Shown here piece by piece: positions 24,310-37,011 of a stretch of DNA of 64,000 bases; the first letter of the stretch is position 1, and the number at the start of each line of letters is the position of its first letter. The stretch lies in the NCBI GenBank assembly GCA_963556255.1, contig OY744605.1, forward strand, positions 41,780,335 through 41,844,334, given 5' to 3'. The translations under genes were made by a program, and so were the position numbers. This DNA comes from Allolobophora icterica (taxonomy: Eukaryota; Annelida; Clitellata; Crassiclitellata; Lumbricidae). The notes under the pieces were generated by a model, which worked only from the letters and a program-made list of their open reading frames with translations, searched no databases and was not told where the DNA came from.

Positions 24310-24399
24310 TATGTATAGTTTAAGCTCCGCTATCTGACGTACCATGGAATTCCAATGACTTGAGTAGACGTCTTTCCATGAACCACCACACTCAAACCG

Positions 24400-24875
24400 T
24401 TATTCCTACTCCAAAAGAGGCTTGTCAGAATTACTCTGTGTACCAATCATATTGCACACAACCCTCCACTATTTAAATCTCCTAATTTTCTTACCATATA
24501 CGACATTTATCATTATCAAATGGCTATTTTAATGTTCAGACATCATCGGGGTCTTCTCCCTTCCGTGTTTAGTCAACTTTTCATGACCAATTCTGCCCTT
24601 CATCATTATGATACTCGTAGGCGCCACGACTACCGTTCTGTTGTATCTAGAATCTCAGCCCGCTCTTCCTCTGTTCGTGTAATGGGACCCAAAATTTGGA
24701 ATTCGATTACCCTACCATACGTGCCATACCATCCCTTTCCTCTTTTAAGTTTTCCTATAAGTCAGCACTGGTTAATCAATATTTATAATATTTGTTTTCA
24801 GCCCTAATCTTCCTTACTCTTACCTTTATTCGCTAGTTGATCACTATTTTAGTATGCATCTAATTTATTTATTTA
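24400..24875 (+). pseudogene. LINE RT C-terminal fragment
   Basis: PPLFKSPNFLTIYDIYHYQ, then HYDTRRRHDYRSV and VMGPKIWNSI, match the RT tail pattern PLFxxLxxLxxxDIYxxQ...YNTRxxxxYR...GPKIWNSLP. No catalytic core; probably 5'-truncated. Confidence 0.75.
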
Positions 24876-24879
24876 AGTC

Positions 24880-26580
24880 AACAAAACAACAAAACAGCAA
24901 AACAGCAAAACAAACAGAAATAGATACAATGAGAGCAGAGTGAATGCAGTAATTAAATCAGATAATACAAAATAGTGAAAACAATATGCAACTATATATG
25001 TAAGTTACCACACTAGATGCAAGTATTAAGGAACGAGGTTAAACCAAGGAGTAGAAAAAGAATGGTTCAAGTTCTGTAAGTTCGATTAGACTGATGAGGA
25101 GAAGAAGCAGGATCTGCTTATCGAGTCATCCCCATGAGTGTATACTGGAGTAGAAAAAGCCAGGAACTATAGTAACATATAGCTGCAGAAATTAATAATG
25201 GCGATAGATGACGAGGTATGTGAGAGCATATAAATAAAATGAGGGACATCAGAGAGGACGGTGCTAAACTAAGTAGGCCCAATAAGTTAAGCCAAGTACT
25301 AAACCAAGCACCAAACCAATTGTAATTGTTATAATCGAGCATTTATTAAAGCGTCGCTATGCTGTATCAATCTAATATGATTAGAATACTACATGTTGCT
25401 GTTGAGGACAAACCTAAAGAGTCCTAAACCGTATTGATTCAGTGCTGTCCATATATCATTCACTAATTGTATTAAAGGCGGTCTGTTCAATTTAAAGGCT
25501 GTGAATTAAGGGCTGTTTGCGTTAATTCTTCAACCACGGGACCACGATTCTTTGGGGAGTTTTATAGAGGATTGTAAACATATGTGTTTTCTTTACCATA
25601 AGATTGGCCTAAATATACCAGGCCATTTATATATATGCCTTGGAACTTAAACCCAGTAGAAAAACAAACGCAACATAAGATACATATGCATACATATATA
25701 GAAAGATACACAGCTGATACACGCATCCATATTGGTGATATAGAGATAACTAAGCGCCGGTTCCGCCAATTGTCTTGAGGCTCTTTGCTGAGCAATAATT
25801 TGCTGCCCGGATGCGCTGCAGCATCTCACTGCCTCACGCGCACGACTAGACCGGGTTGGGGAAGAGCGACGAGATGAAGGGACGGGAACTGAGGGATGGA
25901 CGGGCGATATAGGGAGCTTATTTGCAGAGACAGGATCAGGTTGCATTAGCCGAAGCGTATAGCTCCTAATTTATGCAAGCACCTACGGAAGGCCGCATTG
26001 GACAACTCTTGTTTTCGACGAGCGGCAGCCATGAGAGTAGGGTCTAGATAATATCTGGTGGCCAATTGATCCTGCTGGCGGATACGAGAGGGGCTCATTG
26101 GCGTAGAAGGTCGTTCTAGTTGTCAGTAGATAATATTTATTGGCCACTAGATTGTATTTGCGGTCTCGCGACGCAAGTAAATTGCGCTGATCAAATCCCC
26201 TCTGTGCTTCCGTACAGGGTGCACGTATCTATCATCGACAGAAATCAATAGAAGGTTAGGGTTGATCGTCTAGCGATGGAGGGAGGGAGAGAGGGGAATG
26301 GATGGATGGATGGATGAAGGAGAGAGGGGAGGATTCGGTCGATTGGGAGGGAGGGTGCATGGGAAAGCAGAGGTAGGGACCGGACAACGACGAGAGGAAG
26401 ACAAGCGCGAAGATGCTCATGGGTCCGTTACATATATGCGATAAAAAGAAATATGCAGACGGACAGAGAGAGCGACAGGAAAACAGAATCGCACAGATAC
26501 AGCCATAAAAGGCAGATAGATCAAAATAATAATATGCGTCGCATAGTTCAGTAAACATAAGACCAACGCATATAATATAT
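24880..26580. other. No recognised gene
   Basis: Short ORFs without recognisable domains. 24890-24925 is an ACAAAACAGCAAA low-complexity run. 26270-26320 has GGGA/GGAT repeats. Confidence 0.45.
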
Positions 26581-26582
26581 AT

Positions 26583-26985
26583 ATATGCACGTATGTATGT
26601 ATGAATGTATGTACGCATGCATGTATCTATGTATGCATATATATGTATCTATGTATGTACATAAATGTATCTATGCATTTATATATATGTATGTATGTAC
26701 ATATATATGTATCTATGTATCTATGTATGTATGTATGAATATATATGTTTGTGTATGTATGTGTATCTATTTATGTAAATATATATGTATGTATATATAT
26801 ATGTATCTATGTATGTATGTATGTATATGCATGTATATGTATCTATGTATCTATATGTAGGTATACATATGTGTATATATATATGCATATTATATATGTA
26901 TGTATGAATCAAGGCACTTAATACTGAATTCATAGGCTATAATATATATATTATATATATAATATTATTATATATACTATGCCTT
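26583..26985 (+). repeat. TATG/TATC tetranucleotide tract and AT-rich palindrome
   Basis: About 330 bp of TATG units, followed at 26938-26980 by an AT palindrome (ATATATATTATATATATAAT). Confidence 0.92.
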
Positions 26986-26989
26986 TAAT

Positions 26990-27460
26990 ATTAAACCATT
27001 TTATTGTGGTCATTTATTGGACTGTTCCTGCTTCACATCCTACCGCATGGCTGATTGGAATTGATTGAGCGCCGTTATCTCCGGAAGCTGAAAGCACTTG
27101 ATGAATTCTCGAGATTTCTCCGTTAAACGGGACATAATAATTACGAGGGCAGCGCCCCATACACCGCCTCAGCTCGCTCAAGACACGTCTACTCAGCGGC
27201 TGGAAACCACGCGTGCACGACGGCTGCATAGAATGCTAACAATTCGAGACTTTTTTATAGCACATGAATCCGAGTTATTTGTCAAACGGAGACAAACTCA
27301 ATTATATTACGGATAGAAAACCTGCGAACAAATTATGGTACGACTTTGCAAATAGTTTTATGTCATCACAATAAATGTGCAGGTCTACTTAGGGGCATGG
27401 CGACGGGATGCAGCAGAAAAAAATGTTCTCGGGCGCCACGTTTTGTTGGCGAATTTTTGG
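26990..27460. other. No recognised gene
   Basis: A 72-codon ORF at 27098 lacks resemblance to known proteins. Confidence 0.4.
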
Positions 27461-27461
27461 C

Positions 27462-28385
27462 CGTAATCGTAATCGTAATCTCCAATTTTCTAAAGCGCCA
27501 CTGTTAACTGAGCGCAAAGGACCAGCTTATTCACGAGCGCTGCGACGTATCCGAGGGGTTGTCCAGAGATCGATGTCCGTTGGTGGTCCGAGTCCGGTTG
27601 CAAGAGAGACCAGAGAGAGGCAGAGCAGCTGTTACGGAGAGTTTCGCTGAGGACGAGATAGTTTGGAAGGCAGATGATCAGATTGATTAGGAGAGGAAAT
27701 CTTGAAGAGGTGAGTTTTCAGTTTGTAGTGGAATGCCTGTGGGGTGATGAGTAGAGGTAGATGACGATGAGTGAGTGGCGGTAGGCCTATTGGTGGAGGA
27801 ACTGAAAAAATGCGGAATTCGGGAGGAAGTTCGTTCCAGAGTTGAGGTGCAGTTTCGGGATGTGGATCGGTTGGAGAACTTGAGGCGAGTAGAGACTGGG
27901 GGACGGGGTAGAGTGAGATATGAGGATGAACGGGTAGGCCGGGGTGGCTGGATAGTGAAGAGTTCGCGAAGGTACTTTGGCTGGGAGTATTGTAGGGGCC
28001 TAGTGTGTTGTCGGTTAGCGGTTGTAGGGGCCTAGTGTGTTGTCGGTTAGCGGTTAGCGAAGTGAATTCGCTCAGGGATTTTCAGCCAGTGGAGCGATTT
28101 CAGAACAGGAGTGATATGGTGATGCTTAGGTGTCCCGGTGACGGCTCGGGCGAGAGAATTTTGGATGAGTTGTAGACGCTTAATTAGGGTGGATTCGAGG
28201 TTAAGGAAAATGGAATTGCAGTAATCAAGCTTAGAGTGGACAATGGAAGTAGCGACAGTGGATGCAGTTTTAAAGTCAGGCATGGGTCGGATGCGGCGGA
28301 GATCACAAATATGCATGAAGCAGGTGCGCGAGAGGTTGGAGATGTATCAAAACCAAGAATCTGAAATCGCAACATGTGTCCCATA
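27462..28385 (-). pseudogene. Decayed CR1/L2-like LINE, RT C-terminus to GATTAC-repeat tail (family A)
   Basis: On the minus strand HICDLRRIRPMPDFKTA, SKLDYCNSIFLNL, RLQLIQNSLARAVTG and HITPVLKSLHWLKIPERIHF form the characteristic RT C-terminal region. YLRELFTIQPPRPTRSSSYL then follows after a frameshift. A 28-bp tandem duplication at ~28000-28055 breaks the frame. The 3' UTR contains CTCTTGCAACCGGACTCGGA and GTGGCGCTTTAGAAAATTGG and ends in GATTAC repeats at 27462-27480. Confidence 0.88.
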
Positions 28386-28409
28386 GTACGGATCGCCCGA
28401 AGTCTTTCG

Positions 28410-28734
28410 ACTAGAGGGTCTTAGGGGTGTGCGAACCGTGCTGTCGCACTGTGGCCGCAACTTGAGAGGGGGTCGAAAATCTTCTCTTTTGTCAGTGAAT
28501 TAAAAAAAAGAATTTGCAGCACAGAAAGCAAGGAAAGATCATTTTCTGTGAAGAAGTAACATTTTATATACTATTTGTTACAGATGCACTTGTAAATTTT
28601 TACCTGTTGTAGCCTACTTGTTAACTATCTACTAAAATAAAATAATTAGCAATGAAAAACAATTTGACGTGTCATGGGGGCCCGCACAGTATACTCTGCA
28701 CAGGGCCCAAATATCCTAAGACCAGCACTGGTCT
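28410..28734. mobile_element. Probable old hAT-like MITE
   Basis: Left ACTAGAGGGTCTTAGG and right CCTAAGACCAGCACTG look like decayed terminal repeats, with GGGCCCGCAC and GGGCCC near the right end. Flanks GTCTTTCG / GTCTGAAT match only in GTCT. Confidence 0.4.
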
Positions 28735-29158
28735 GAATCCAATCCTTTAATTCGTAGTTTTAAAATTTGCAATAAAAATTTGACTTCTAAAGCGTAGCCT
28801 ATGGTGTAGGCCTACAGGATAAGTAGACACGCTTCTAACTGTGGACTTTTGGTTCCCGGGCTCCGTCGACCCAGCCTGTGTCTATAGCCGGTAATTTTCT
28901 GATCGGGCTTCCACAATTTTACAGGTGAAGGTTGAGAAAAGTGGACACTGCGCCACTGGTATTAGGACCGGCTTTTGAGTTCTAAGTATAGCAATTAAAT
29001 CTTATGTGTAGCCTACGTATCAAGTTAACGTCACTGTAAAGGTTTCGTCATTTCGCCGGTCTTTTATGTGACTCTAACTGCAGCTGCTTAGCCCCAGCCA
29101 ACCACACTCTGTGGGCCCATAGCTGGCTCGCATTAAGCCAGTGACTGGTGCAACTGTG
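28735..29158. other. No recognised gene
   Basis: Intergenic; GAGAAAAGTGGACACTGCGC near 28935 could be a lone transposon end. No ORF of note. Confidence 0.4.
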
Positions 29159-29166
29159 GCCTAGTG

Positions 29167-29511
29167 GAGCTCTTCCCAAACTTTCAGTGTGACGGACCGG
29201 CAGGAATTTACTTTTCAGTGTGACGGACCGGCAGGAATTTTCCCATTGCAGCAGGACCGATACCCAATTTATTATTTTCCTTTTTCGATCACCTTAAACA
29301 TGTATTAATTCTAAGATTTAAGAAACGAGAATATAAAACAAATCTTGAAATTTGGGACAAAATTATACGGCTACATTGGAAGGAGCGGATACAGTTCTAA
29401 TTATAAAATCGAGGAATCGTCTGTCTTCTTTTTGTCCATTTTCTTGACTAACTTTGCGGACCGGCAACTGACCGGCACCGGTCCGCGGAACCACTGCTTT
29501 TGGAAGCACTG
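29167..29511. mobile_element. hAT-like MITE with internal duplication
   Basis: Ends GAGCTCTTCCCAAAC / TTTTGGAAGCACTG with perfect duplications GCCTAGTG at 29159-29166 and 29512-29519. TTCAGTGTGACGGACCGGCA is present twice near the left end, and GGACCGG motifs occur at both ends. Confidence 0.82.
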
Positions 29512-29519
29512 GCCTAGTG

Positions 29520-30285
29520 GTCAGTTATAGACCCATGCAGTGTTAGCCCAGTGAATGTGGCTGTCAGAGGAAACATTCTCCTTGCAGTTTATCATATTTC
29601 CCTACCTACTGCAGTCGAGCTCTTGCCGCTAAGCACTTTTCCTTCAGTACCAGACCCATAGAAGAACGGAGATATCCGCCACAGAATTATCTAGCTAATC
29701 GAATTCTCTCAGACCTCTTCACGGCGTCCGCGCCCACCATGGTTCGCCTCGAACAAGCGCGTAAAATTCATTTAAAAGTTGATACGATGCGAAACCGGAA
29801 TCTCGTTCTGCCTTTAAATTACGGCGACAGAGGGCAGCGCTGTCGCCAACCGCGCCAGCCATGAGACCGAGACCGATCAATCGCTCCATTTCCAGATGCT
29901 CTCCAGAAGAAAGACAGACATATAGGCGAAGAAACAGAGACGTAGGTGCATGTACCCGGTGATGGAAAGAGACACAAAGAGAGAGGGGATACGGTCTCAG
30001 CTGGGGCTAACCTAAAGAAAGGCAAACAAACGAAGAGACATGAAGGGTCGTATAGGCCTAGATGCGTATTAACGGAGCAGAAGAGACACATAAGGAGATG
30101 GTGAGAGAGACAGAACGAGATACAAAGAGAGAGAAGAGGAAGACTGCCTCTGCTGCAGGGGCACCGAATCCCATCGATTCTTCTTAGCCTCTTCTTAAAA
30201 AGGCAGTTAATGAAAATCTCGTTACCCGTCTAATACATACAGTGGACATAGATTATATTATGCACACATTATAGGATGTCCATGT
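29520..30285. other. No recognised gene; purine-rich tract
   Basis: 29860-30140 is GAGA/GACA-rich, grading into the microsatellite; ORFs there are compositional. Confidence 0.45.
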
Positions 30286-30286
30286 G

Positions 30287-30575
<289 letters not shown>

Positions 30576-31036
30576 AAGGTATTTCCATAATTTACAGTCT
30601 TAAAATTTATTTAGGCGTAAAATGTTATTTCTGTATAATTATGGCGTCTCACCGTTCTCGAATTTGTAGCCTGTGATTAAGCGCATTGTATTATAATCTC
30701 AATCGTTATCTTGATAGTTCTACAGCACTTAATAAAGCTAACTTGCAAATCATCATATTTACAGGAGTCAAAAAGAAACTCGGTAGGTAGGCTATATATA
30801 GGTAGCCGGGGTAGGTAGAATCAGAATGGGTTCCTATGGATAAGCCTATATATAGTGAAGATCCAAAGGGTCAGGCAGGCAGATAATCGGAAGGCTACGC
30901 ACGGAGGATGGTGTTTAAATTGATGCTGCGAGAGAATCGGAGAGATTATCTGGAAGACGAGAAATGTACTTGAGTTGTATGCAGGCCTACTCAAGACACC
31001 GTAGTCCGTTGGATGAATATTGCATAGGCACATGAG
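30576..31036. other. No recognised gene
   Basis: Intergenic, with AGGCCTATA-type palindromes near 30790-30850. Confidence 0.4.
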
Positions 31037-31044
31037 CCTATAAG

Positions 31045-31365
31045 CATAGGCGTAATTTGTGGGGGGTACGAGGGGTACCCGTACCCCCCACTTTTTGGAC
31101 TGGGGGTACTGTACCCCCACTTTTTCAACAATGCCAATCAATATTTTATTATTGTGCCTTCCCAGAGAACGCAATCTCCGCCAAAAATATGAAAGTGCTT
31201 AGATACACAGGTAAATCGAGAGCCAAAATTAATGAGAATACTGGCAGGGAATATGTTCAAAATGGTTATCGTGCGAAAAACGAAAATGGAGAAGAAATTG
31301 GTACCCCCCACTTTTTAGACCTAGGTATTGGTACCCCCACTTTTTAGGCCAAAGTTACGCCTCTG
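31045..31365 (+). mobile_element. hAT-like MITE, CATAGGCGTAA family, copy 2
   Basis: Same structure and orientation as 5213-5534, with perfect duplications CCTATAAG at 31037-31044 and 31366-31373. Nearly the whole 321 bp aligns with copy 1, so activity was comparatively recent. Confidence 0.93.
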
Positions 31366-31373
31366 CCTATAAG

Positions 31374-32559
31374 GTCTTCAGCCTATGCCAGCAAATGTAA
31401 TTCCATTAGAGAGTGTCGTCAGTGCCTGATTGATTAATGGACACTCTTGTCAACAAGAAACTGTAGGCCTATAAAATGCATTCATCGTCATCCGCTGATT
31501 GATTGATTCACTGATCAATCGATCGATCATCCATCTATGCAGTCATCATCGATTCCTAGCTCTGTCCCTCCCTCCGTCCGTCCGTCAGCTCCGCCCGTCC
31601 ATTCCTCTCTCAATCCAGCCCTCCTTCGTTATCTCCCTTCCTTCTACTCACTTTCCCTCGAGTCCCTCCACCCAGCCGTTCGCCAACCAATTCATCCACA
31701 GATGATCCACAGATCGTCACAAAATGCGCCCACACGTGGGCAGCGAACAAAAATTATAGCACAATATAGAAACTTTGTGGGATCATGAACGTCGCATTAA
31801 ATTGTCCCGAATCCAATCATTATCTTCGTGGAGCCTCACTTCGAAGCGACTATAAAGGCCATTACAAATTCCGTTCATGGCTAGCTGTGGTCCACTAGAA
31901 ACTTATTTCGTGGACTACAACTGTGGTCCTACAGATCCCCTTTACCACTTAGGCCTATATTTATTGGCCATGAAACGTTGGACTAGCCATTTAATCAAGA
32001 AACTGTTTTAACAGCGCGCTTGTTTGTTGTTTTTCCCGCGATTGACGCATTTCCACTGGGATCTGACGTTTTGTTTCGCGTTCCTTCGCAAGTAATTGCC
32101 AGAGTTTGTATGGTTTTCTATATTTCATCCACAAGTTCGTATTGCGTGACGTATAGGCTAACTGTGATTAACAATGTGCCTATGTTAAAACGAAACAGAT
32201 CTGATGTGCTCATCGTAATACTCACTGACAAAGACGAGGGCCGAAAATCGCAGTGGGCGATGCGTGTTGGTCACACGTTTTTCTACAGACTACAGCGACC
32301 GCAAAACCTCGACCATACAGTTATTTTATCTGTGAATTTCTCATTCGAGAACCTTCATCTCCGGCTCCGCTGATGATGGGAATGGGGAGAGACCTGATGG
32401 GATGGGGTGGTGATGGGATAGACCCACGGGAATGGGGTGGGGATGGAGTCAAATTTTGTCCCCGTGTCACTCTCTAGCAGGCCTATTTACTCAAGACACT
32501 GTGGGATGCATATTGCATCATGCACCACCTACGGTGCCTGACAACGAATTCATCTTTAT
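31374..32559. other. No recognised gene
   Basis: 31500-31700 is a decayed CATC/CCGT tract. A 117-codon ORF at 32020-32373 has no family resemblance that I can see. Confidence 0.4.
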
Positions 32560-32567
32560 ATGCCACT

Positions 32568-32791
32568 CACTGGCGTAAACTTGTCCAAAATATTGGGGGG
32601 GGGGGGTCTGGACCAGAGGTGCAAAAGACCAACTTTTTTCAAGATCAAAAGTTGTCTATATTGAAACATAGGCTACTATTTTAACATTTGAGGAAATTCT
32701 CCTCTCGATTATTGGAGGGTATTGCCCCTCCTCCTCAATTATTGGGGGCACGTGCCCCGGCTGCCCCCCCCCACCCAAGTCTACGCCTATG
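32568..32791 (+). mobile_element. hAT-like MITE, CACTGGCGTAAAC family, short copy
   Basis: Begins CACTGGCGTAAACTTGTCC and ends AAGTCTACGCCTATG, with perfect duplications ATGCCACT at 32560-32567 and 32792-32799. Shorter relative of 44542-45243. Confidence 0.92.
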
Positions 32792-32799
32792 ATGCCACT

Positions 32800-33147
32800 C
32801 CTGATGAAGATTCATTTTTATTTCAACACGTTTATAGCTATCTGCATGTATTCGTGAATAAGCCGCCAGTGATTCCGTCGACAGCATGGAGCTTGAGAAC
32901 AACGTTGATCCTCGTCAGGTGCCAACGGATTTTGAACCCCCCACACACACGTCACATCATCCACCAGCGTCCCATCAACCAAAATGACGTCGCATTTATA
33001 GCAAAAAAACCGTGCCTCAAGCGTTCCAAGAAAAGTGGCATCAACTATATCCTTGGCTCCATTATTACTCCAGAGAGAAGAAAGCATTCCTGTGCTTCTC
33101 TTGTGTCTTATTTTACAGAGTACATGGCAAGAGAAATGTGCAGAAGA
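32800..33147. other. No recognised gene
   Basis: Open frames exist on both strands (~89 and ~120 codons) but no domain is recognisable. Confidence 0.35.
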
Positions 33148-33450
33148 CAGAGGCGTAACTTTGGTCTAGAAAGTGGGAGTTAAAAATTTCGCATCGTTCC
33201 CTTCAAGACTATTAAATAATTATAATGGCGCTCAATGAATCTATATTTCGCGCCATTTATGCGCAATGCCGAATAACAATGATAGCCTAATAGGATGATG
33301 ATAATACTAGCAATAAAAATAAATATAAAAATAATGATAATAAGCGTAAATGTAAAACCAATAACAATAATAATAATGAAAATAAAATAATAATTTAAAA
33401 TTACTAACAATAGTCGTGTATCATTATTGAAGAGACGTGTGTCGGTCATA
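33148..33450 (+). mobile_element. Partial MITE head (CAGAGGCGTAACTTTGG)
   Basis: CAGAGGCGTAACTTTGGTCT, then GAAAGTGGGAG and CAAATTTCGCAT-like sequence, matches 34230-34330. I did not find a matching right end or target duplication. Confidence 0.5.
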
Positions 33451-34225
33451 ATTGAAGTGACGTATGCCTTTATTCTCTAGATTTAAACCTAATAACATAT
33501 GCCTACTTTTTATAATTGAAGTGACGTAAGAAAGGCCTTTATTTTTCTAAATCTAAAATTAAAAACAATAGACATGTTTCACAATTTAAATGACGTGACA
33601 ATGTCTTTATTCTCTAAATTTAAACGTAGTAACATTAATACAGTTTTTCATAATCGAAATGACATAATAAAGACCTTTATTCTCTAAATTTAAAATTACT
33701 AATCATTGACGTGTTCCATAATCGAAATGACGTAACAATCGATAGTCGTTCATTCTCTAACTAAACTTAGGCCTAATAACAATAGACTTTTTCATAATTT
33801 AAGCAACGTAACCAAGGCCTTTATTCTCTAAATCTAAGATTAAAAATAATAGACGTTTTAACAATTGGAATGACGCAACAATAAGTCTTTGTTTTATAAA
33901 TTTAAACTTAATAACAGTAGACTTTTTCATAGAGGAAGTGACCATAACAAAGGCCTTTATTCTCTAAATGTAAACTTATAATGACAAAACACTGTTTCAT
34001 AATTGAAGTGATGTAACATAGGCTCTCTAAATTAAAAAATTACTAAAATAATGTGTTTCATAATTGAAGTGATGTAACAATAGGCCTCTGGTTTAAACAA
34101 TAAAACTTATACAATAGATATGTTTCATAATTAAAGTGAGGTAAAAAGGTTCTTTTGCTCATAAAATTTAAATTTACTAACAAAAAACGCGTTTCAAAAT
34201 TGTTATGTCGTAACAATAGGCCTTT
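33450..34225 (+). repeat. Decayed ~70-bp tandem array with TGACGTAA motifs
   Basis: About 11 diverged units, each roughly CATAATTGAAGTGACGTAAC, AGGCCTTTATTCTCTAAAT and TTAAACTTAATAACAATAGA. The TGACGTAA core is kept or nearly kept in most units. No coding potential. Confidence 0.88.
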
Positions 34226-34337
34226 ATTCCAGGGGCATAACTTTGGTCAAGAAAGTGAGGGGTAGGCCTATCAAATTTCGCATTGTTTCAGCTTCGCGAC
34301 TGTTAAACAATTATATCGGTATCGTTTGTATTACAAG

Positions 34338-35160
34338 TAGGGAATGTAATCCCGGAGCATTCTGTCAATCCCGGGATTACGGGATTAGAAATTAATCAAT
34401 CCCGGGACCTCGGGATTATACTTTATGCAATGAAAAATTTTCCCACCTATAGCATAAATGTATATTTAATACTGTTACGCGGTTGTGTATTAAAGAGGTT
34501 GGTTTTAAGAACGTTGTGGCGATGTGTTATAAACATGTAACCTTAAAATAACGAAAAGTTTAAGCGTTCGTTAGGAGTTATTTACGATAAAATTAATCGC
34601 AAGAAGCGTGAAGTGTCAATACATGTAGTAGAATCTCCAAATACTGATGACTCAGAGCATAGGCAGAGGCACTTGACAGCAGTAGGGCTCGGTTGATACT
34701 TGATCAAGGTTTCGCCACTAACAGGTTGGCCCGCTTGTTAGGTCCTCGGAGGCTAATTAACTTGGGGTGGGGTGTTTCTGAGTTGAAAGATCTTGATAGT
34801 TGATAGCGATCCCACGGCTGGGAATGAGGTCTGAGAACGACAGGCGACCAGCGCACTAGCGCAGCACCGCTGCGGGAGGAGTGCACAGCAGCCTGCAGCA
34901 CCTTGATATTAAAGCAGCCAGAGTCGGTCTGTAGTCTGTACTAGGGCTCGTACCGTCGTTGCTGCTTATCTGCCGTAATTAGCGTCCGTTGCCCAAGCCT
35001 TAAGGAAGAATTATACAGTGGATAAAGCAATTTTAATCCCAAAATCCGATTTTTTTGTAATCCCGAAAATACGGGATTCCACGTTTGTCAATCCCGGGAT
35101 TACGGCATTGAAAAATGTTCCGGGATCCCGGGATTCGGGATCCCGGGATTACATTCCCTA
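34338..35160. mobile_element. hAT-like element, TAGGGAATGTAATCCCGG family (823 bp)
   Basis: Ends TAGGGAATGTAATCCCGG / CCGGGATTACATTCCCTA, with perfect duplications ATTACAAG at 34330-34337 and 35161-35168. Subterminal ATCCCGGGATT palindromes recur at least eight times. No transposase ORF. Confidence 0.93.
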
Positions 35161-35176
35161 ATTACAAGCATAATAA

Positions 35177-35455
35177 TCTATACATATAATATCCATATAG
35201 TGTCCGTCTGTCGATAAACGCTACGTCACAAACGGCTTCTGTTCTATTGTGAAACATAAACCGGTTGTCTTGACGACGGGGGTCTTGACGACGGCGATAA
35301 CCAACGATACATATAGGCCTATAATATGACGTCATAATATATTGTGGAACAGAAGTCGTTTGTGACGTCAGTACTGTCGTCTTGACGACGGCGATCAGAG
35401 CATTTTAACCAACGATAAACACTGCCGTCATAATTATGACGGGCAAATACACTAG
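35177..35455 (+). mobile_element. Helitron-like non-autonomous element, copy 2
   Basis: 5' TCTATACATATAATATCC preceded by A. 3' perfect palindrome CCGTCATAATTATGACGG, then CTAG followed by T. An internal segment with TTGACGACGGCGAT is duplicated relative to 17541-17737. Confidence 0.82.
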
Positions 35456-35866
35456 TAATAATAATAATAGGCTTAATGATGATGATGATGATGATTCGTT
35501 TTTATTATTGATCAATACTGGCTGACACACCGCAATAGAACAATAGAACAGATTGAACATTAGCCTAGAGAAAAGAATAATAAAATTGTAAGAAATAATG
35601 ATAAAAATGTAAGAAACAATGATAATAATAATAATAGCGACAATAATAATAATAACAACAACGAGAGTGATGATGATGGTGATAACACCGATGATAATGC
35701 TCGGTAATTGTTTTGAATCTGGGCTTCCTCAGATAAAAAAATTAATGGGCAAAAACAATGGGTATGAAAAGTGGGGCTACTGTACCCTCCACTCCAAAAA
35801 GTTTGGGTTACGGGTACCCCTCGTAATCCCCCCCCCCCAATAAATTATGCCCAAGATGCTTTAATT

Positions 35867-36556
35867 TTGATGGGTGTGCATATACTGGAAGTGAGATACA
35901 TAGCTATAATTTGAGAAGCACAGAGCGCTCATCAGCACACCTTAACCACGCACATTCAAGTAAAAGCTTAGCCAGTCAAAGCTCAGCTCTCTTTCCTACA
36001 AAATGCTGTTATAAATATGGGCTTCGTAAGGGAAGTATACACGCTTTCGATGGGGCAGTTTTCCCTCCCCACATGTTGAAACAGATTTTACAGCCCTGAT
36101 TGCCCAAGTTGCTTAGAATGTCACTAACCTATAGGCCTACGTGTAATTATATACATACATAACAGGTAGGTACAAATATATTTCCAAGCACTTACTATAA
36201 ACATATACATATATATATAACTAGAAAATATGTATATTTCATACCAGTCTATATATAATGAGAAAATATGTATATTTCATACCAGTCTCAATCTGAGTAT
36301 TACAAATTGGGATTTTATGTACACACATGTACATACATGTATACCGGTATGCAACAGGTTGATGTGCTCAATAACTGGTAATCTTGTTGGTAGTCAATGG
36401 GTGCCAATAACACTTTTAAGACAAGCTGCATTGGTTTCTCAGTCGCTTTTAGTACACTTGTCGTTAAAGTGTTAAACTTCAGTGAAGAATGCCTTGTATT
36501 CATTTGGAAACAATTGGTTTTTGTGTTCTTTTGGACGAAGAGGCCAATTTAACTGC
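35867..36556. other. No recognised gene
   Basis: Short ORFs only. GAAAATATGTATATTTCATA is present twice at 36225-36285. Confidence 0.4.
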
Positions 36557-36559
36557 TAA

Positions 36560-37008
36560 GGGGCCATCCACATATTACGTACGCACTTAGGGGGGAGGGG
36601 GGTCGGATTTTGGCGATTTTGCGTACGGGTGCGAACGGGGGGGGGGAGGGGGGTAACAAAATGTGTACGTACCCAAAATAAATTTCTAATTATGACGTCC
36701 ACATTAGCCTATTTATAACTCTGTATTATCCTATAGTCGTCCCATGGCATTTTATTACATTATATAAAAGCCATGTGCAGTTATTCTGTGCTGTGAACAC
36801 CTATAATTTGTCTATATTGGCCCTTCAATAATCTGGCCTAAAGTGCAGACAGGCTGCCTGGAGACACTTTCTGCAGCTGGTCATCGGGGGGGGGGAGGGT
36901 GCGTCAAACGTACGTACTCAGGGGGGGTGGAAGAAAGTACGCTTGCGAACAGGGGGGAGGGGGTCCAATTTTCCCGGATTTTTGTGTACGTAATATATGG
37001 ATGGACCC
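36560..37008. mobile_element. PIF/Harbinger-like MITE
   Basis: Imperfect ~29-bp terminal repeats GGGGCCATCCACATATTACG / CGTAATATATGGATGGACCC, flanked by TAA on both sides (36557-36559, 37009-37011). A TWA duplication suggests PIF/Harbinger. Subterminal GTACGTAC and G-runs occur near both ends. Confidence 0.75.
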
Positions 37009-37011
37009 TAA

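Larger units (their letters stand above)
34230..35858 (+). mobile_element. Degraded MITE containing a nested hAT-like element and a Helitron
   Basis: Left end CAGGGGCATAACTTTGG. The right end has GGGTACCCCTCGTAATCCC and AAATTATGCCCAAGATG, the right half of the CATAGGCGTAA family. Flanks CTTTATTC / CTTTAATT share 6 of 8 bases. Interior insertions 34338-35160 and 35177-35455 account for most of the length. Confidence 0.45.

Noticed and set aside
32020..32373. 117-codon ORF as a gene
   Set aside because: No recognisable domain, no splice context and low-information composition; left unannotated.
32722..33183. 153-codon ORF as a gene
   Set aside because: Starts within a MITE and ends in another; the opposite strand is also open, so chance is likely.
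33450..34225. CRISPR array
   Set aside because: Units are diverged end-to-end repeats in a metazoan genome, without a repeat-spacer alternation.
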